In this document: in pieces, positions 22,675 to 32,932 of the stretch
Position numbering within the stretch: the first letter of the stretch is position 1
How the letters are laid out: each line of letters starts with the position of its first letter
DNA from: Carboxydothermus islandicus
GTDB taxonomy: Bacteria > Bacillota > Z-2901 > Carboxydothermales > Carboxydothermaceae
Length of the DNA stretch: 45,436 bases
Direction: 5' to 3'
Assembly (NCBI RefSeq): GCF_001950325.1
Contig: NZ_BDJL01000008.1
Span: 1 to 45,436, forward strand
Position numbers and translations under genes: made by a program
Notes under the pieces: generated by a model
The model's database searches: none
Told to the model about the DNA's origin: nothing
Seen by the model: only the letters and a program-made list of their open reading frames with translations

Positions 22675-23355
22675 CTACAGGGTAAAAACGTGGTTGCCGA
22701 TGCGGGCGGTGACTACCCGGTTGGCAAACCAGGGATGGTTTGACTTTTGGGGGTTATAGAAGTACAAAGCGCCGTTGGAAGGGTCAATACCGCGTAACGC
22801 ATCAGCCACCGCCTTCTTCGATTCAGCAGATACCGTTACCTGCCAGAACCAACCGTTCAGGATTGGTTCAAAAGCTCCTTTTTGCAAAATTACTCCCCGA
22901 ACGTCGTTAGGAAAAAGCGGCGACTTGACCCGGTTTAAGATTACCGCGGCCACCGCCACCTTGCCCAGATACGGCTCAGCACCGGCTTCCGCCTCTACCA
23001 TCCGGGCAAGCAACTCCTGGTCTTCCGGACTGATACGAAAAGCGCTCCGGGATACAGAAGTGGAAGTTCGGGCAATTAACTGCTTCATCGTTACCGGACC
23101 CACGATGCCGTCTACTTTTAAACCCTCTTTTTTCTGAAACGCCATAACCGCTTTTTTGGTAGAAACGTCAAAATACTTATCCACTTTGTAAACCTTATAA
23201 CCTAAACTAACAAGCTTACTCTCAATCTCCAGAACTTTTGAGCTGTAACTTCCAACCTTGTAATAGACCACCTGCGAAGCTAAAGCTTCAGACACTACTG
23301 CAACAGGGAGTAACAGCATTAAAACTAACGAAAACACCGCAAAAAACTTTTTCAT
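22675..23355 (-). CDS. sleB: Spore cortex-lytic enzyme SleB-like cell wall hydrolase
   Basis: A 226-residue secreted hydrolase. Residues 1-27 are a signal peptide (KK then a hydrophobic core and ALA). Residues 35-92 are a peptidoglycan-binding domain (SKVLEIESKLVSLGY, FDVSTKKAVMAFQKKEGLKV, DGIVGPVTMKQL). Residues 110-226 are the SleB/CwlJ hydrolase domain with LLARMVEAEAGAEPY, whose Glu is the expected catalytic residue, and GALYFYNPQKS. SleB is a lytic transglycosylase of the spore cortex acting in germination, so the organism probably sporulates. No ypeB partner is next to it. AAGGAGGG precedes the ATG. Confidence 0.92.
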   Translation of the reverse strand: MKKFFAVFSLVLMLLLPVAVVSEALASQVVYYKVGSYSSKVLEIESKLVSLGYKVYKVDKYFDVSTKKAVMAFQKKEGLKVDGIVGPVTMKQLIARTSTSVSRSAFRISPEDQELLARMVEAEAGAEPYLGKVAVAAVILNRVKSPLFPNDVRGVILQKGAFEPILNGWFWQVTVSAESKKAVADALRGIDPSNGALYFYNPQKSNHPWFANRVVTARIGNHVFTL

Positions 23356-23504
23356 TTTATCCCTCCTTAAAAGTTGGTTTACGGAAAAGCAAAAGACTGC
23401 CCTTCCTTGGACGCTTTTAAGAAGGTATAAAAGCAGACACTACAATTGTAACTATTTCTAACCTTTTTGCCAAATTAGCTAAGGCCCCGTAAAATACGAA
23501 AACC

Positions 23505-23547
23505 CGGCTTTACGCTTTTTCCCCAAAAAGCATAAGCCAGGCTTTTA
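23505..23547 (-). terminator. Terminator after endonuclease IV
   Basis: On the minus strand an imperfect stem joins AAGCCTGGCTTATGCTTTTT with AAAAAGCGTAAAGCCGGG around GGGG, followed by TTTTCGTATTTT. It lies about 20 bases past the endonuclease IV stop. The remainder of 23356-23569 shows only the SleB leader; no gene seen. Confidence 0.75.
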
Positions 23548-23569
23548 AGTATCCTAATCTATGAGACGA

Positions 23570-24421
23570 TTAACGATCCGCTGGAATTTTCAGGACTTCT
23601 TCCCTTAGCTTTTTTAGCTTCACCAAATCTTCTTCAATCCCCGGTTCCGGCGTCTCTAATACCCACGGCACCCGGTTAAAAAAGGAAGAATTCAGTAAGT
23701 TGATAAACCCTTCTCTCCCTATATACCCCTGCTCTAAGTTTTCATGCCGGTCTTTTCGCGAGCCAATGGGGTGTTTGGAGTCGTTTACATGGAGAAGACA
23801 AAAGCGCTCTTCCCCGATTTTCTCCTTAAACTCCCGGGAAAAAGCGGCAATTCCTTCCGGTGAAACGTCATCATAGCCGGCCGCCAGCAAATGACAGGTA
23901 TCAAGGCAAATTCCAAGCTCCTCATGACCGGTCTCGGAAATGATATAAGCCAGGTGGTCAATGGAATATCCCATTTCATTACCGCTACCGGCGGTATTTT
24001 CTATTAAGATTCTTGTCCTGAAATTCTCCGAAAGCAATATTTTAAGCCCTTCCACCATCCGGGCTAATCCCCGCTCTTCGCCGGCCCCGCGGTGGCTTCC
24101 TACATGCACTACCAAAAAGTCAGCTTTTAGCTGATCCGAGCGGTAAAGGTCTTCCCGGATCATGGCCACGCTTTTTTGAAACATTTCTTCGTCGGGAGAA
24201 GCTAAATTCATCACATACGGTACATGAACTACTAAAGGATAAAGCTTATACTCCTCTTTAAACTCTAAAAAACCCTTTAACTCTTTTTCGTTAAAGGGTT
24301 TAGCTTCTCCACCCCGGGGGCTTCGGGAAAAGATTTGCACCCCTTCGGTTTTATTTTTTAGGATTCTTTCTTTAAGTTTTAAGAGCCCTCCGGCAATGGA
24401 AAGGTGTAAGCCAACGTTCAT
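23570..24421 (-). CDS. nfo: Deoxyribonuclease IV (AP endonuclease)
   Basis: A 283-residue family 2 AP endonuclease of TIM-barrel fold that incises DNA 5' of abasic sites with three zinc ions. Metal-ligand blocks are visible: GLHLSIAGG (4-12), VVHVGSHRGAG (about 105-115), LIENTAGSGNEMG, GICLDTCHLLAAGYD, LLHVNDSKHPIGSRKDRHENL and VLETPE near the end. Length matches the family. The gene starts immediately after the pnp stop codon, so it is likely co-transcribed with pnp, and a terminator follows. Confidence 0.94.
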   Translation of the reverse strand: MNVGLHLSIAGGLLKLKERILKNKTEGVQIFSRSPRGGEAKPFNEKELKGFLEFKEEYKLYPLVVHVPYVMNLASPDEEMFQKSVAMIREDLYRSDQLKADFLVVHVGSHRGAGEERGLARMVEGLKILLSENFRTRILIENTAGSGNEMGYSIDHLAYIISETGHEELGICLDTCHLLAAGYDDVSPEGIAAFSREFKEKIGEERFCLLHVNDSKHPIGSRKDRHENLEQGYIGREGFINLLNSSFFNRVPWVLETPEPGIEEDLVKLKKLREEVLKIPADR

Positions 24422-26617
24422 TTATCTTCCTTCCCTTCGGGGTTTATGAATCGGAGGATTTTTCTTTTCCCGCTCTTCCTCCGCCGGAATCGCATCTTTC
24501 CGGGAAAGTTTCAGTCTTCCCTGGTTGTCGTAACCAATAGCTTTTACTAATATCTGATCGCCTTCTTTAACCACATCCTCAACTCTCTTGACCCGGGAAT
24601 GGGCAAGCTGACTGATATGTACCAAGCCTTCTTTGCCGGGAAGGCCCAGTACCCCTGGAACTACTTCCACAAAAGCTCCAAAGTCAGCTATCCGGGTAAC
24701 TTTTCCGAGATAAACCTTACCTACTTCTATTTCTTTAGTGAGGTTTTCAATGATGTTAAGAGCTTTTTCCCCCGCTGCCTTATCCACCGCTGCAATGAAA
24801 ATCCGTCCGTCGTCCTCAATATCGATTTTAACTCCTGTTTCATCAATAATTTTCTTAATTATCTTCCCACCGGGCCCAATTATATCCCGAATCTTTTCCG
24901 GATCAACAGTGGTAAAGATAATTCGCGGAGCATAGGGCGAAAGCTCTTTCCTGGGTTCGGAAATTACTTCCAACATCTTGCCCAAAATATGCATCCGGCC
25001 TTCCCGGGCCTGAGCTAAAGCCCTGGTTAAGATTTCCCGGGTAACGCCAGCTATTTTAATATCCATCTGCAAAGCGGTGATGCCATCTTTGGTACCGGCA
25101 ACTTTAAAGTCCATATCCCCTAAAGCGTCTTCAATTCCCTGGATGTCGGTTAAAATGGCTACTTCATCTCCTTCTTTAATTAAACCCATAGCCACGCCAG
25201 CTACCGGCGCTTTGATAGGAACACCGGCATCCATTAACGCTAAGGTGCTACCGCAAACCGAACCCATGGAAGTTGAACCGTTAGACTCCAAAACTTCCGA
25301 TACTATCCGGATAGTGTAGGGGAAAACTTCCTCCGGCGGAATCACCGGTTCCAGCGCTCTTTCGGCCAACGCTCCATGGCCGATTTCCCGCCGCCCCGGT
25401 CCGCGCATCGGGCGAACCTCACCAACGCTGTAAGGCGGGAAGTTATAATGATGCATGAACCGTTTGGATTCCTCTATTCCTAAATCATCAAGAATTTGCA
25501 CATCACCTACAGCCCCCAGGGTAACGATACTTAAAACTTGAGTTTGTCCCCGGGTAAAGAGACCGGAACCGTGGGTCCGCGGCAGTAGTCCTACTTCACA
25601 CCAGATTGGCCGCACTTCATTGGTTTTCCGGCCGTCAATTCTAATACCTTCTTTTAAGATCTTCTGCCGAACGATTTCTTTTTGAATGCTGTCCAGGATG
25701 CCTTTAATGGTAAGCTCTTCTTCGGGATAAGTTTCCAAAAACTTGGTTGTAAGTTCCTTTTTTAAATTTTCAAGATATTCATCCCGCTCCTGTTTGTTAA
25801 ATTTTTCCGCTATAATTTTTTCAATTGCTTCTTTAAGAAGGGGATAAGCTTCAGCGGTAACCGCTTCTTTAAGCTCTTCCTTATCTTCCAACACTACTTC
25901 CATCTTTTCCCTGGCCAGTCCAAGATTTAAGGCCTCTTCCCGAAACTCTTCGATAAAGGCTACAATTTTCTTAACTTCTTCATGGCCTCTCGTAATAGCT
26001 TCAATCATAATTTCTTCGGGTACTTCCTGGGCACCTGCTTCCACCATCATCACCGCATCTCTGGTCCCCGCAACCACCAAATGCAGCCGGCTTTTTTCCG
26101 CCTGTTCAATGGTGGGATTTATCACCAGTTCATCATCCACCAACCCCACCACCACAGCCCCAATGGGACCTAAAAACGGCAAATGGGAAAGGGTAAGAGC
26201 AGCCGAAGCTCCGTTCATTGCGGCAATTTCCGGCGGATTATCCTGATTTACCGATAAAACCGTTGCTACAATATGGACATCGTTTTTAAAGCCTTTGGGA
26301 AAAAGAGGCCGGATGGGACGGTCAATTAAGCGCGCCGATAATATCGCCTTTTCACTGGGGCGCCCTTCCCGTTTAATAAAACCACCGGGTATTTTACCAA
26401 CAGCGTAAAACCTCTCTTCGTAATCTACCGTTAAGGGGAAGAAGTCTATTCCTTCCCTTGGCTCCTTGCTTCCGGTAGCCGTTACCAGAACTACGGTATC
26501 GCCGTAGCTTACTAAAACTGCACCGCTGGCCTGGGTTGCGACTTTACCTGCGGTAAGCTTTAACGGCCTTCCTGCAATCATTATTTCTTTTTCTAAAATC
26601 TGCCTTCCTGTGGTCAT
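24422..26617 (-). CDS. pnp: Polyribonucleotide nucleotidyltransferase (PNPase)
   Basis: A 731-residue phosphorolytic 3'-5' exoribonuclease of the RNA degradation machinery. Two RNase PH domains (about 10-140 and 320-540; the second has [14 protein letters not shown] and [17 protein letters not shown]), an intervening helical domain, then KH ([15 protein letters not shown]) and S1 ([20 protein letters not shown]) RNA-binding domains. The frame stays open to 26674, but homology begins at [11 protein letters not shown]. The AAGGAGG at about 26634 is 15 nt from the ATG at 26617, which is far; an in-frame ATA 9 nt from it is a theoretical alternative. Conserved neighbour of rpsO. Confidence 0.95.
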   Translation of the reverse strand: MTTGRQILEKEIMIAGRPLKLTAGKVATQASGAVLVSYGDTVVLVTATGSKEPREGIDFFPLTVDYEERFYAVGKIPGGFIKREGRPSEKAILSARLIDRPIRPLFPKGFKNDVHIVATVLSVNQDNPPEIAAMNGASAALTLSHLPFLGPIGAVVVGLVDDELVINPTIEQAEKSRLHLVVAGTRDAVMMVEAGAQEVPEEIMIEAITRGHEEVKKIVAFIEEFREEALNLGLAREKMEVVLEDKEELKEAVTAEAYPLLKEAIEKIIAEKFNKQERDEYLENLKKELTTKFLETYPEEELTIKGILDSIQKEIVRQKILKEGIRIDGRKTNEVRPIWCEVGLLPRTHGSGLFTRGQTQVLSIVTLGAVGDVQILDDLGIEESKRFMHHYNFPPYSVGEVRPMRGPGRREIGHGALAERALEPVIPPEEVFPYTIRIVSEVLESNGSTSMGSVCGSTLALMDAGVPIKAPVAGVAMGLIKEGDEVAILTDIQGIEDALGDMDFKVAGTKDGITALQMDIKIAGVTREILTRALAQAREGRMHILGKMLEVISEPRKELSPYAPRIIFTTVDPEKIRDIIGPGGKIIKKIIDETGVKIDIEDDGRIFIAAVDKAAGEKALNIIENLTKEIEVGKVYLGKVTRIADFGAFVEVVPGVLGLPGKEGLVHISQLAHSRVKRVEDVVKEGDQILVKAIGYDNQGRLKLSRKDAIPAEEEREKKNPPIHKPRREGR

Positions 26618-26676
26618 ATCTATCGCAAATAACCTCCTTAAAATCCCGTAATATATTGTAAAAAAATTCGACATTA

Positions 26677-26704
26677 TTTATAGTATTTCCTGCCAAAAAA
26701 TCAA
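26677..26704 (-). promoter_or_regulatory. Candidate pnp promoter
   Basis: Minus strand TTGATT (26704-26699), 16-nt spacer, TATAAA (26682-26677), after the rpsO terminator and about 60 nt before the pnp start. Reasonable match, not tested against alternatives nearby (TACAAT closer to the gene). Confidence 0.45.
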
Positions 26705-26729
26705 TAATACTTAAGAAAATTCCTGATAT

Positions 26730-26756
26730 AGGAAAAGCGGGGGTAATCCCCGCTTT
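26730..26756 (-). terminator. rpsO terminator
   Basis: AAAGCGGGG and CCCCGCTTT form a 9-bp stem with a 5-nt loop, followed on the minus strand by TTCC; the U tract is short. The stem overlaps the rpsO stop codon, so termination here is probably partial and pnp may also receive read-through. Confidence 0.65.
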
Positions 26757-27024
26757 ATTTCCTTAAACCTAATTTTTCGACAATGGCGCGGTAACGCTCA
26801 AAGTCTTTCCGCTTTAAGTAATTAAGAAGAGACCTCCGCTGGCCTACCATCTTTAAGAGTCCGCGCCGGGAATGGAAATCCTTTTTGTGCACCTTTAAGT
26901 GCTCGGTCAGCTGGTTGATCCTTTCGGTTAAAATGGCAATTTGTACTTCCGGCGAACCGGTGTCCTTTTCGTGCAGCTGGTACTTGGCGATAATTTCCAT
27001 TTTCTGTTCTTGTGTTAAAGCCAC
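26755..27024 (-). CDS. rpsO: 30S ribosomal protein S15
   Basis: An 89-residue S15, exactly the family length when started at GTG 27024 (MALTQEQK). AGGAGG lies 8 nt before this GTG; the open GTG at 27033 is inside the ribosome binding region. The core blocks [35 protein letters not shown] and [12 protein letters not shown] are intact. S15 binds the central domain of 16S rRNA and starts platform assembly. It lies between ribF and pnp as in many bacteria; autogenous control at the leader is known in other species but no structure is obvious here. Confidence 0.96.
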   Translation of the reverse strand: MALTQEQKMEIIAKYQLHEKDTGSPEVQIAILTERINQLTEHLKVHKKDFHSRRGLLKMVGQRRSLLNYLKRKDFERYRAIVEKLGLRK

Positions 27025-27088
27025 TTCCTTCACCTCCTCCTACCATAATCGCCAGAGGTCAAGTAATAAACCTAACCTCCGGTTAAGC

Positions 27089-27292
27089 CTAAATGTCCTC
27101 AAGTTTCTTGGACAAAAAGGCAATTAAAGCATCTTCTAAGGCAGCGGATTCCGCATCTTTTATTTTAGCTTTTTTATATTGTTTGGTCAAATCTTTTTTT
27201 AATTTAATGAAATCTTTTTTTAAAATTATCCGGGAAATTTCCGAAATCAGTTCCCGGTAAAACTGTTCTTTTCTGTCCTTCAGGTTGTACAC
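27089..27292 (-). CDS. Small hypothetical protein, 67 residues
   Basis: No recognised family. A charged, Lys-rich, fully helical-looking peptide with GTG start preceded by AAGGTGG. It lies between ribF and rpsO in the operon, 41 nt after ribF. Similar composition (Lys/Glu/Leu/Ile) suggests a coiled coil or helical hairpin. It could be a short regulatory or assembly factor, but nothing in the sequence says which. Confidence 0.6.
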   Translation of the reverse strand: MYNLKDRKEQFYRELISEISRIILKKDFIKLKKDLTKQYKKAKIKDAESAALEDALIAFLSKKLEDI

Positions 27293-27333
27293 GGCCCAAA
27301 CCCACCTTTCGGTAAAGGTTATGAGCCAAAAGT

Positions 27334-28257
27334 TTATTTTATTCCTTGTAAAGCTTCTTTCACATCTAACTCGATTTGTTTTTTTAATTCTTCCAGGGAA
27401 TTAAATTTTTTTTCGGGGCGAATTTTCTTTAAAAAGCCTACCTTCAACTCCCGGTGATAAAGATTAGCTTTATAATTTAAAAGATGAACCTCTAAAAGCG
27501 GACGACTTTCGTCTTTTACCGTCGGTCGAACTCCGAGGTTAGCAACGCCCGGTATCTTTACCTTTTCCCCGGTTATTTCTACTTCTACCAAGTAAACGCC
27601 ATACTGCGGTAAAACCAAGTTTTCCTCCGGCATTATGTTGGCAGTAGGAAAGCCAATTTTCCGGGCAAGCTTATCGCCCCCGATTACCTTACCTTTTAAA
27701 AAATAAGTGTAGCCAAGCATACCGTTGACCTTAACAATATCCCCGGCCGCTAATTTTTCCCGGATTGCCGTTGAACTCACCACTTCCTGGCCATAGGTAA
27801 CCGGCTCAACCACCTCCACTTTAAACCCAAAACGTTCTCCCGCTTTAATCAGGTCCGTTACCCTGCCGGCTCCCAGATGGCCAAAAGTATAATTAAAACC
27901 CGCCACTACTCCCGCCAAATTAAAATTTTCCAAAAGCATCTTAATAAACTCCTCGGGAGAAAGCCGGGCATATTCCGGGGTAAAATCTTCTAACACAGTA
28001 AATTCCAGCTCTTCCGCAGCAAATCGTTTCAGCCGCTCGTCTAAAGGAAGGATATATTTTACCTGTTTTCCCTGAAGCACTACCAGAGGATGGGGCCAAA
28101 ATGTATATACACCGGGACAGGCCCCGATTTTCTCGGCTAAATCCCGGGTAACCTGCAAAAGCTTCTGGTGGCCAAGATGCACTCCGTCAAAATTGCCTAA
28201 AGCTAACACCACAGGGCAATTTAAGGTAAACTCCCCGGAACCGTAAAAAACCCGCAA
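27334..28257 (-). CDS. ribF: Bifunctional riboflavin kinase / FAD synthetase
   Basis: A 307-residue bifunctional enzyme. The N-terminal FMN adenylyltransferase domain (1-180) has the nucleotide-binding motif ALGNFDGVHLGHQ (19-31) and STAIREKL. The C-terminal riboflavin kinase domain (185-305) has GKVIGGDKLARKIGFPTANI and the GVYLVEV strand. It makes FMN and FAD, which the acyl-CoA dehydrogenases of the window need. The start is TTG at 28257, with GGGGAGTGAG upstream. It directly follows truB as in most Firmicutes. Confidence 0.95.
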   Translation of the reverse strand: MRVFYGSGEFTLNCPVVLALGNFDGVHLGHQKLLQVTRDLAEKIGACPGVYTFWPHPLVVLQGKQVKYILPLDERLKRFAAEELEFTVLEDFTPEYARLSPEEFIKMLLENFNLAGVVAGFNYTFGHLGAGRVTDLIKAGERFGFKVEVVEPVTYGQEVVSSTAIREKLAAGDIVKVNGMLGYTYFLKGKVIGGDKLARKIGFPTANIMPEENLVLPQYGVYLVEVEITGEKVKIPGVANLGVRPTVKDESRPLLEVHLLNYKANLYHRELKVGFLKKIRPEKKFNSLEELKKQIELDVKEALQGIK

Positions 28258-28264
28258 CTATTAC

Positions 28265-29131
28265 TCACTCCCCGAACCGGAAAACCTTTTCCGGTTGAAA
28301 AATTTGCCCGCAAATCATGCCTGTGGCTATAATCTTTCCTTCGTAATAAGCAAAAACCGGTCCGAAATTTTCCCCTTTAGTTTCAACCTTTACCCCTCCG
28401 CCATTTTTTACCCTGAGATACTGCTCCCCGGTCAAGTTAATTTTAGGAAAATCTTGAAATACCTGTTCCGGAGGAATAAGGATAAAATCTTCGTGAAGAA
28501 GATTACTATCGTTTAACAAAAAGGGACCGGAGCGGGTACGGAGCAAAAATTTCAGGGTTGCCCCCGTTTTAAGGAAATTACCCAGATCATTTGCTATGCT
28601 TCTAATATATGTTCCCCGGGAACAGCGGATGTACAGCCGCACCTCTGGTTGTGGTTTATTTGCCAGAAATTCTAACAATTCAATATTATCTATAAAAACC
28701 TTCCTTTTCGGGGGATCTACCTTTTCCCCCCGGCGCTGATAAAGATATAAAGGTTTCCCAGAAACCTTAACCGCCGAAGCAAGAGGCGGGATTTGCTCTA
28801 TTTCCCCGTGAAAATGCTTGAGCACTTTTTCTATATCCCCTGCAGTTAAAAACGAGGCATCCTTTTGCTCCAAAATTTCCCCTTCCAGATCCCAGGTAGC
28901 AGTGGTAATTCCAATAACAATTTCCGCCAGGTATTCTTTTATGGCTACTCTTTCCAGATATTCTATTAAGCGGGTAGCCTGCCCCACTGCCACCGGTAAA
29001 ACTCCTGCCGCTGCAGGATCAAGAGTACCCAGGTGCCCTACTTTCCTGGTTTTTAATTTTTTCCGTACATAAGCTACCACATCGTGGGAAGTCATCCCCG
29101 GTGGTTTTAAAAGATTAATAAACCCATCCAT
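28265..29131 (-). CDS. truB: tRNA pseudouridine(55) synthase
   Basis: A 288-residue TruB. It isomerises U55 in the T loop of tRNAs. The motif GHLGTLDPAAAGVLPVAVG (about 38-56) holds the catalytic Asp, KEYLAEI and RSIANDLG are further family blocks, and a PUA-like tail closes the protein. The frame is open upstream for 24 more codons, but AGAGG stands 8 nt before the ATG at 29131 (MDGFINLLKPPG), which is the standard N-terminus. The gene starts 2 nt after the nrnA stop. Confidence 0.95.
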   Translation of the reverse strand: MDGFINLLKPPGMTSHDVVAYVRKKLKTRKVGHLGTLDPAAAGVLPVAVGQATRLIEYLERVAIKEYLAEIVIGITTATWDLEGEILEQKDASFLTAGDIEKVLKHFHGEIEQIPPLASAVKVSGKPLYLYQRRGEKVDPPKRKVFIDNIELLEFLANKPQPEVRLYIRCSRGTYIRSIANDLGNFLKTGATLKFLLRTRSGPFLLNDSNLLHEDFILIPPEQVFQDFPKINLTGEQYLRVKNGGGVKVETKGENFGPVFAYYEGKIIATGMICGQIFQPEKVFRFGE

Positions 29132-29133
29132 TA

Positions 29134-30084
29134 TTAAAACCTCTTTTTGACCTCGGCTAAAACTTGTTCCACCGCTTCCGCCAGCGGCATTTTCAGGGTG
29201 CAACCGGATGCCTTTTTATGGCCGCCCCCGCCAAACTTCGCAGCAATTTCGTTGACATCGATGGTTTTGGACCTAAATCCTACTTTAATGTTGCCATCGC
29301 TGGTTTCCCGAAAAAGAATGCTGATTTCTACACCGGCTATTCCCCGTAGATAGCTGGCAATTGAACTAATGACTTCTTCCCCTTCACTAAAACGCTCGAT
29401 TTGTTCCCGGGTAAATTTTACCCAGGCAATTTTCCCCTCGGCTTCAAAGGTCAAGGAGTTTAATGCTTCCCGAAAAAGAAGGACGCTATCCCTGGGTTTT
29501 TCCATATAAAGCTTTTCGTTGACCTTTGCCAGATCAAAGCCTTTTTGGGCCAAAAAGGAAGCCACAGCAAAACTTTTGGCGGTAGTATTGGTATACTGAA
29601 AAGAGCCGGTATCAAGGGTAATACCGGCATAATAAGCTGCAGCTACCCACTCATCCCAGGGTAAACCCAGTTCTTCATGGATTTGCGGTAAAATCTCGCA
29701 GGTAGCCGAAGCTTCGGGCACGACTATGTTTTCTCCGCCAAAATAAGTGTTGCTGATGTGATGGTCAATATTTATAACCCTTTGCGGGTTTGAAGTAACC
29801 ACCGCCAAAGCTTCTTCTCCTAAACGTTCCGGATCGGCAGTATCCAAAGCAATTATTAAACTATCCCCGGTAAATACCGCCGGATCGGATGTTATTCGGG
29901 AAAAGTCGGGAAAAAAGGAAAACAGGCGAACCGGTTTATCTTTTAGGTACATTACCACTTTAAAGCCTTTTAAACTTAAGGCCCGACCAAAGCCCAGAAT
30001 AGAACCCATCGCATCCCCATCGGGCAAGATATGGGACGTCACAATGATTTTGCTATATTTCTTCAAGAGGTCCTTAAGACTCAC
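29134..30084 (-). CDS. nrnA: Bifunctional oligoribonuclease / PAP phosphatase NrnA
   Basis: A 316-residue DHH/DHHA1 enzyme. Motif I SHILPDGDAMGS, motif II ALDTADPER, motif III IDHHISN and the DHHA1 motif GGGGHKKASG are all present. NrnA degrades 2-5 nt RNA fragments and converts pAp to AMP. The frame is open further upstream inside rbfA. GGAGAG 7 nt before GTG 30084 marks the likely start (MSLKDLLKK), which overlaps rbfA by 11 nt. The place between rbfA and truB is conserved in Firmicutes. Confidence 0.93.
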   Translation of the reverse strand: MSLKDLLKKYSKIIVTSHILPDGDAMGSILGFGRALSLKGFKVVMYLKDKPVRLFSFFPDFSRITSDPAVFTGDSLIIALDTADPERLGEEALAVVTSNPQRVINIDHHISNTYFGGENIVVPEASATCEILPQIHEELGLPWDEWVAAAYYAGITLDTGSFQYTNTTAKSFAVASFLAQKGFDLAKVNEKLYMEKPRDSVLLFREALNSLTFEAEGKIAWVKFTREQIERFSEGEEVISSIASYLRGIAGVEISILFRETSDGNIKVGFRSKTIDVNEIAAKFGGGGHKKASGCTLKMPLAEAVEQVLAEVKKRF

Positions 30085-30442
30085 TTTCGTTCTCTCCTGC
30101 TTCTTTTTTAAGACCTTCCAAGATTTCCATAATTCTTGCGCCATATTCAATAGAGGGATCTTCTACAAAATACAGTTCGGGCATTATTCTAAGTTTAACC
30201 CGTGATGCTAATTCTCCTTTGATAAATCCTTTGGCACTATTTAAAGCAATAAAGCTATTTTTTTTATCCTCCTCACTACCATAAACGCTGATATAAATTT
30301 TCGCCTGGCTTAAATCCCTGGCTAAATCAACTTTGGTAACCGACACAAATCCAAGCCTGGGGTCCTTTACTTCCCTGGAAATGATAGCCGCTACCGCTTC
30401 TTTGATTGCCTGGGCGGTTCGTTCGTGTTTATGGGAAGCCAA
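30074..30442 (-). CDS. rbfA: 30S ribosome-binding factor A
   Basis: About 122 residues. RbfA is a KH-like cold-shock factor needed for 16S 5'-end maturation. Typical stretches: ERTAQAIKEAVAAIISREVKDPRLGFVSVTKVDL (seen in parts), YISVYG and the C-terminal LYFVEDPSIEYGARI. A GTG at 30451 is open, but GAGGTGA overlaps it; the TTG at 30442 follows that site by 5 nt and gives MASHKHERTAQ, the expected N-terminus. It starts 15 nt after the infB stop. Confidence 0.93.
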   Translation of the reverse strand: MASHKHERTAQAIKEAVAAIISREVKDPRLGFVSVTKVDLARDLSQAKIYISVYGSEEDKKNSFIALNSAKGFIKGELASRVKLRIMPELYFVEDPSIEYGARIMEILEGLKKEAGENESES

Positions 30443-30457
30443 AACCCTCACCTCGCT

Positions 30458-32932
30458 TTATTCTAATGTTCTTTTAACCTCTTCTATTGTAAAAGCTTCG
30501 ATGATATCTCCTTCGCGAATATCATTAAACTTTTCAATAGTTAAACCACATTCGTATCCCTGGGCTACTTCCCGCACATCATCTTTAAACCGCTTTAAAG
30601 ATTCCACGTTTCCTTCATGAATAACGATACCATCCCGTATTACCCTTACTTTTGCCGAACGGGTAATTTTTCCTTCTAAAACGTACAATCCAGCAATTGT
30701 CCCGATTTTCGATGCTTTAAACGTTTTCCGCACCTCAGCCCGTCCCAGCACCACTTCTTTTTGTTCGGGTTCTAATAGACCAGCCATAGCGGCTTTAATG
30801 TCATCTAAAAGCTCGTAGATAATCCGGTAAACCCGCACATCGATCTTTTCCGTTTCAGCTAATTTTCGGGCATTGCTATCGGGACGAACGTTAAAGCCAA
30901 TAACAATGGCATTGGAAGCCGAAGCTAACATGATATCCGTTTCGGTTATAGCGCCTACACCCGAATGAATCACGTTAACTTTAACTTCCTCGGTGGAAAG
31001 ACGGGAAAGGGACTGTTTAATGGCTTCCACCGAACCGTGCACATCAGCTTTTAGTACGATATTTAATTCTTTAATTTTTCCTTCCTGAATATGTTTAAAT
31101 AAATCTTCCAGAGAAACTTTGCTGCTGGCTCTTAATTCTTCTTCCCGCTTTTGCTCCTGGCGCTTCTCGGCTAAAGTCCTGGCGGTCTTTTCATCGTCAA
31201 CTACCACCAAAATATCCCCGGCACTGGGCACATCGTTTAAACCGAGAACCTCTACCGGCATTGAAGGAGTTGCTTTTTTGACCCTCCGGCCTTTATCGTC
31301 CATTAACGCCCGTACCCGGCCGTAGGTCAAACCAACAACTACCACATCTCCCACATTTAAAGTTCCGGATTGAACTAAAACCGTAGCAACCGGTCCCCGC
31401 CCTTTATCTAACTTGGCTTCTATTACTGTACCCCGGGCGGGCTTATTGGGATTAGCTTTTAATTCTTTAAGGTCCGCTACCAACAAGATCATTTCCAAAA
31501 GTTCTTCAATCCCGATTTTCTTTAAGGCCGAAACTTCCACAAAAACCGTATCGCCGCCCCAGGCTTCGGGAATCAGGCCATATTCGGTTAGCTGTTGCTT
31601 AACCCGGTCCGGCTGGGCGTTGGGCTTATCTATTTTATTCACCGCAACGATAATTGGTACTCCTGCCGCTTTAGCATGGTTTATGGCTTCCACCGTTTGC
31701 GGCATGACCCCGTCATCGGCAGCCACCACCAAAATCGCTATATCGGTCACCTGAGCACCCCGGGCGCGCATTGCGGTAAAAGCCTCATGACCAGGGGTAT
31801 CGATAAAGGTAATCTTCCGGCCGTTATGCTCTACCTGATACGCCCCGATATGCTGGGTTATTCCCCCCGCTTCGGTAGCGGTAACATTGGTCTGGCGAAT
31901 AGCATCTAAAAGGGAGGTTTTACCGTGGTCCACATGGCCCATTACCGTTACGATGGGTGGTCTTGGTTCCAGGCTTTCCGGGTCATCGGGAGTTTCTTCA
32001 AGAAGCCAGATGTCTTCTTTTTCTTCCTTTTCCACCGTCACTTCATAGCCAAAGTCGGTGGCAATAATTGTGGCGGTATCGGCATCAATTTCCTGGTTTA
32101 TTGTTGCTAAAATGCCATAACTCATCAACTTCTTAATTACTTCCGCCGCCGATTTACCCATAATTTTAGCAAATTCCTGAACAGTCATTCGTTCGGGAAT
32201 AACAATTGCTTTGGGTTCAGTAGCGACCGGTTCCTGTTTTTCTTGTTTTTTCTCTTTTTTCAGATTTAATTTCTTTTCTTCCAGAGCAAAAACTTTTTCT
32301 TCCTTCTTTAAAGTCTTTTCCCACTCCCGTTTTTTATCCGGAGCTCCCTTTCTTCTTTCCGGTTCTTTATTTTCACCTTTGGGAGCTTCAGGTTTGGGAA
32401 TTGCCGGAAGTACTCCCTTCTTCTTATCCCTGGGGAAAGGAGGACGATCCTTTTTCTCTCCAAAAGGTTTTGGCCCTTGAACTCCCCGCTCTTTATCAAA
32501 ACGCCGCCGCTCCTCCTTCGGGCGATTCTGGTTAAATGATCGCTGTTCACCCGGTCGTCGACCCTTATCCTTATCCCTGGTTTCCGGTCGCTGATTACCG
32601 GCATACCTTTGGCCCTGGGGCCGGTCAGACCGCTGATCCCGCGGGCGGCTTTGACCCCCTTGCTTTGATTGTTGCTGCTCTCTTGGCTTCTGGGGGTGAG
32701 ACTGCAGCTTTTGGGCTTCGGCTTTTTGCTCCATCTGCTTCCTTTCTTGCTCCTTTTTTTCTTTTTCCTCTTTTTCCCGGTTTAAAGCTTTTAACAGAAG
32801 ATTTAAATGGTGATTTTCTACCGTACTCATGTGGGATTTTACTTCAACCCCAATTGCCTGTAAACGATTGATAACTTCCTTACTTTCCATGTTTAACTCT
32901 TTGGCAATTTCAAAAACACGCTTTTTGCGCAT
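30458..32932 (-). CDS. infB: Translation initiation factor IF-2
   Basis: An 824-residue GTPase that brings initiator tRNA to the 30S subunit. An N-terminal IF2_N helical domain (1-50) is followed by a very basic and acidic low-complexity linker rich in K, E, R, Q and P (52-240), a second IF2_N domain (about 248-300), the GTPase domain with G1 GHVDHGKT (332-339), G3 DTPGHEAF and G4 NKID, then domains II-IV. GGGGGTGA precedes the ATG. The stop and the ylxQ gene meet at 32932. Confidence 0.96.
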   Translation of the reverse strand: MRKKRVFEIAKELNMESKEVINRLQAIGVEVKSHMSTVENHHLNLLLKALNREKEEKEKKEQERKQMEQKAEAQKLQSHPQKPREQQQSKQGGQSRPRDQRSDRPQGQRYAGNQRPETRDKDKGRRPGEQRSFNQNRPKEERRRFDKERGVQGPKPFGEKKDRPPFPRDKKKGVLPAIPKPEAPKGENKEPERRKGAPDKKREWEKTLKKEEKVFALEEKKLNLKKEKKQEKQEPVATEPKAIVIPERMTVQEFAKIMGKSAAEVIKKLMSYGILATINQEIDADTATIIATDFGYEVTVEKEEKEDIWLLEETPDDPESLEPRPPIVTVMGHVDHGKTSLLDAIRQTNVTATEAGGITQHIGAYQVEHNGRKITFIDTPGHEAFTAMRARGAQVTDIAILVVAADDGVMPQTVEAINHAKAAGVPIIVAVNKIDKPNAQPDRVKQQLTEYGLIPEAWGGDTVFVEVSALKKIGIEELLEMILLVADLKELKANPNKPARGTVIEAKLDKGRGPVATVLVQSGTLNVGDVVVVGLTYGRVRALMDDKGRRVKKATPSMPVEVLGLNDVPSAGDILVVVDDEKTARTLAEKRQEQKREEELRASSKVSLEDLFKHIQEGKIKELNIVLKADVHGSVEAIKQSLSRLSTEEVKVNVIHSGVGAITETDIMLASASNAIVIGFNVRPDSNARKLAETEKIDVRVYRIIYELLDDIKAAMAGLLEPEQKEVVLGRAEVRKTFKASKIGTIAGLYVLEGKITRSAKVRVIRDGIVIHEGNVESLKRFKDDVREVAQGYECGLTIEKFNDIREGDIIEAFTIEEVKRTLE

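Noticed and set aside
30333..32871. Plus-strand open frames opposite infB (several of 60-113 codons)
   Set aside because: They lie wholly opposite an unambiguous gene, have no family features, and follow from the biased codon use on the other strand.
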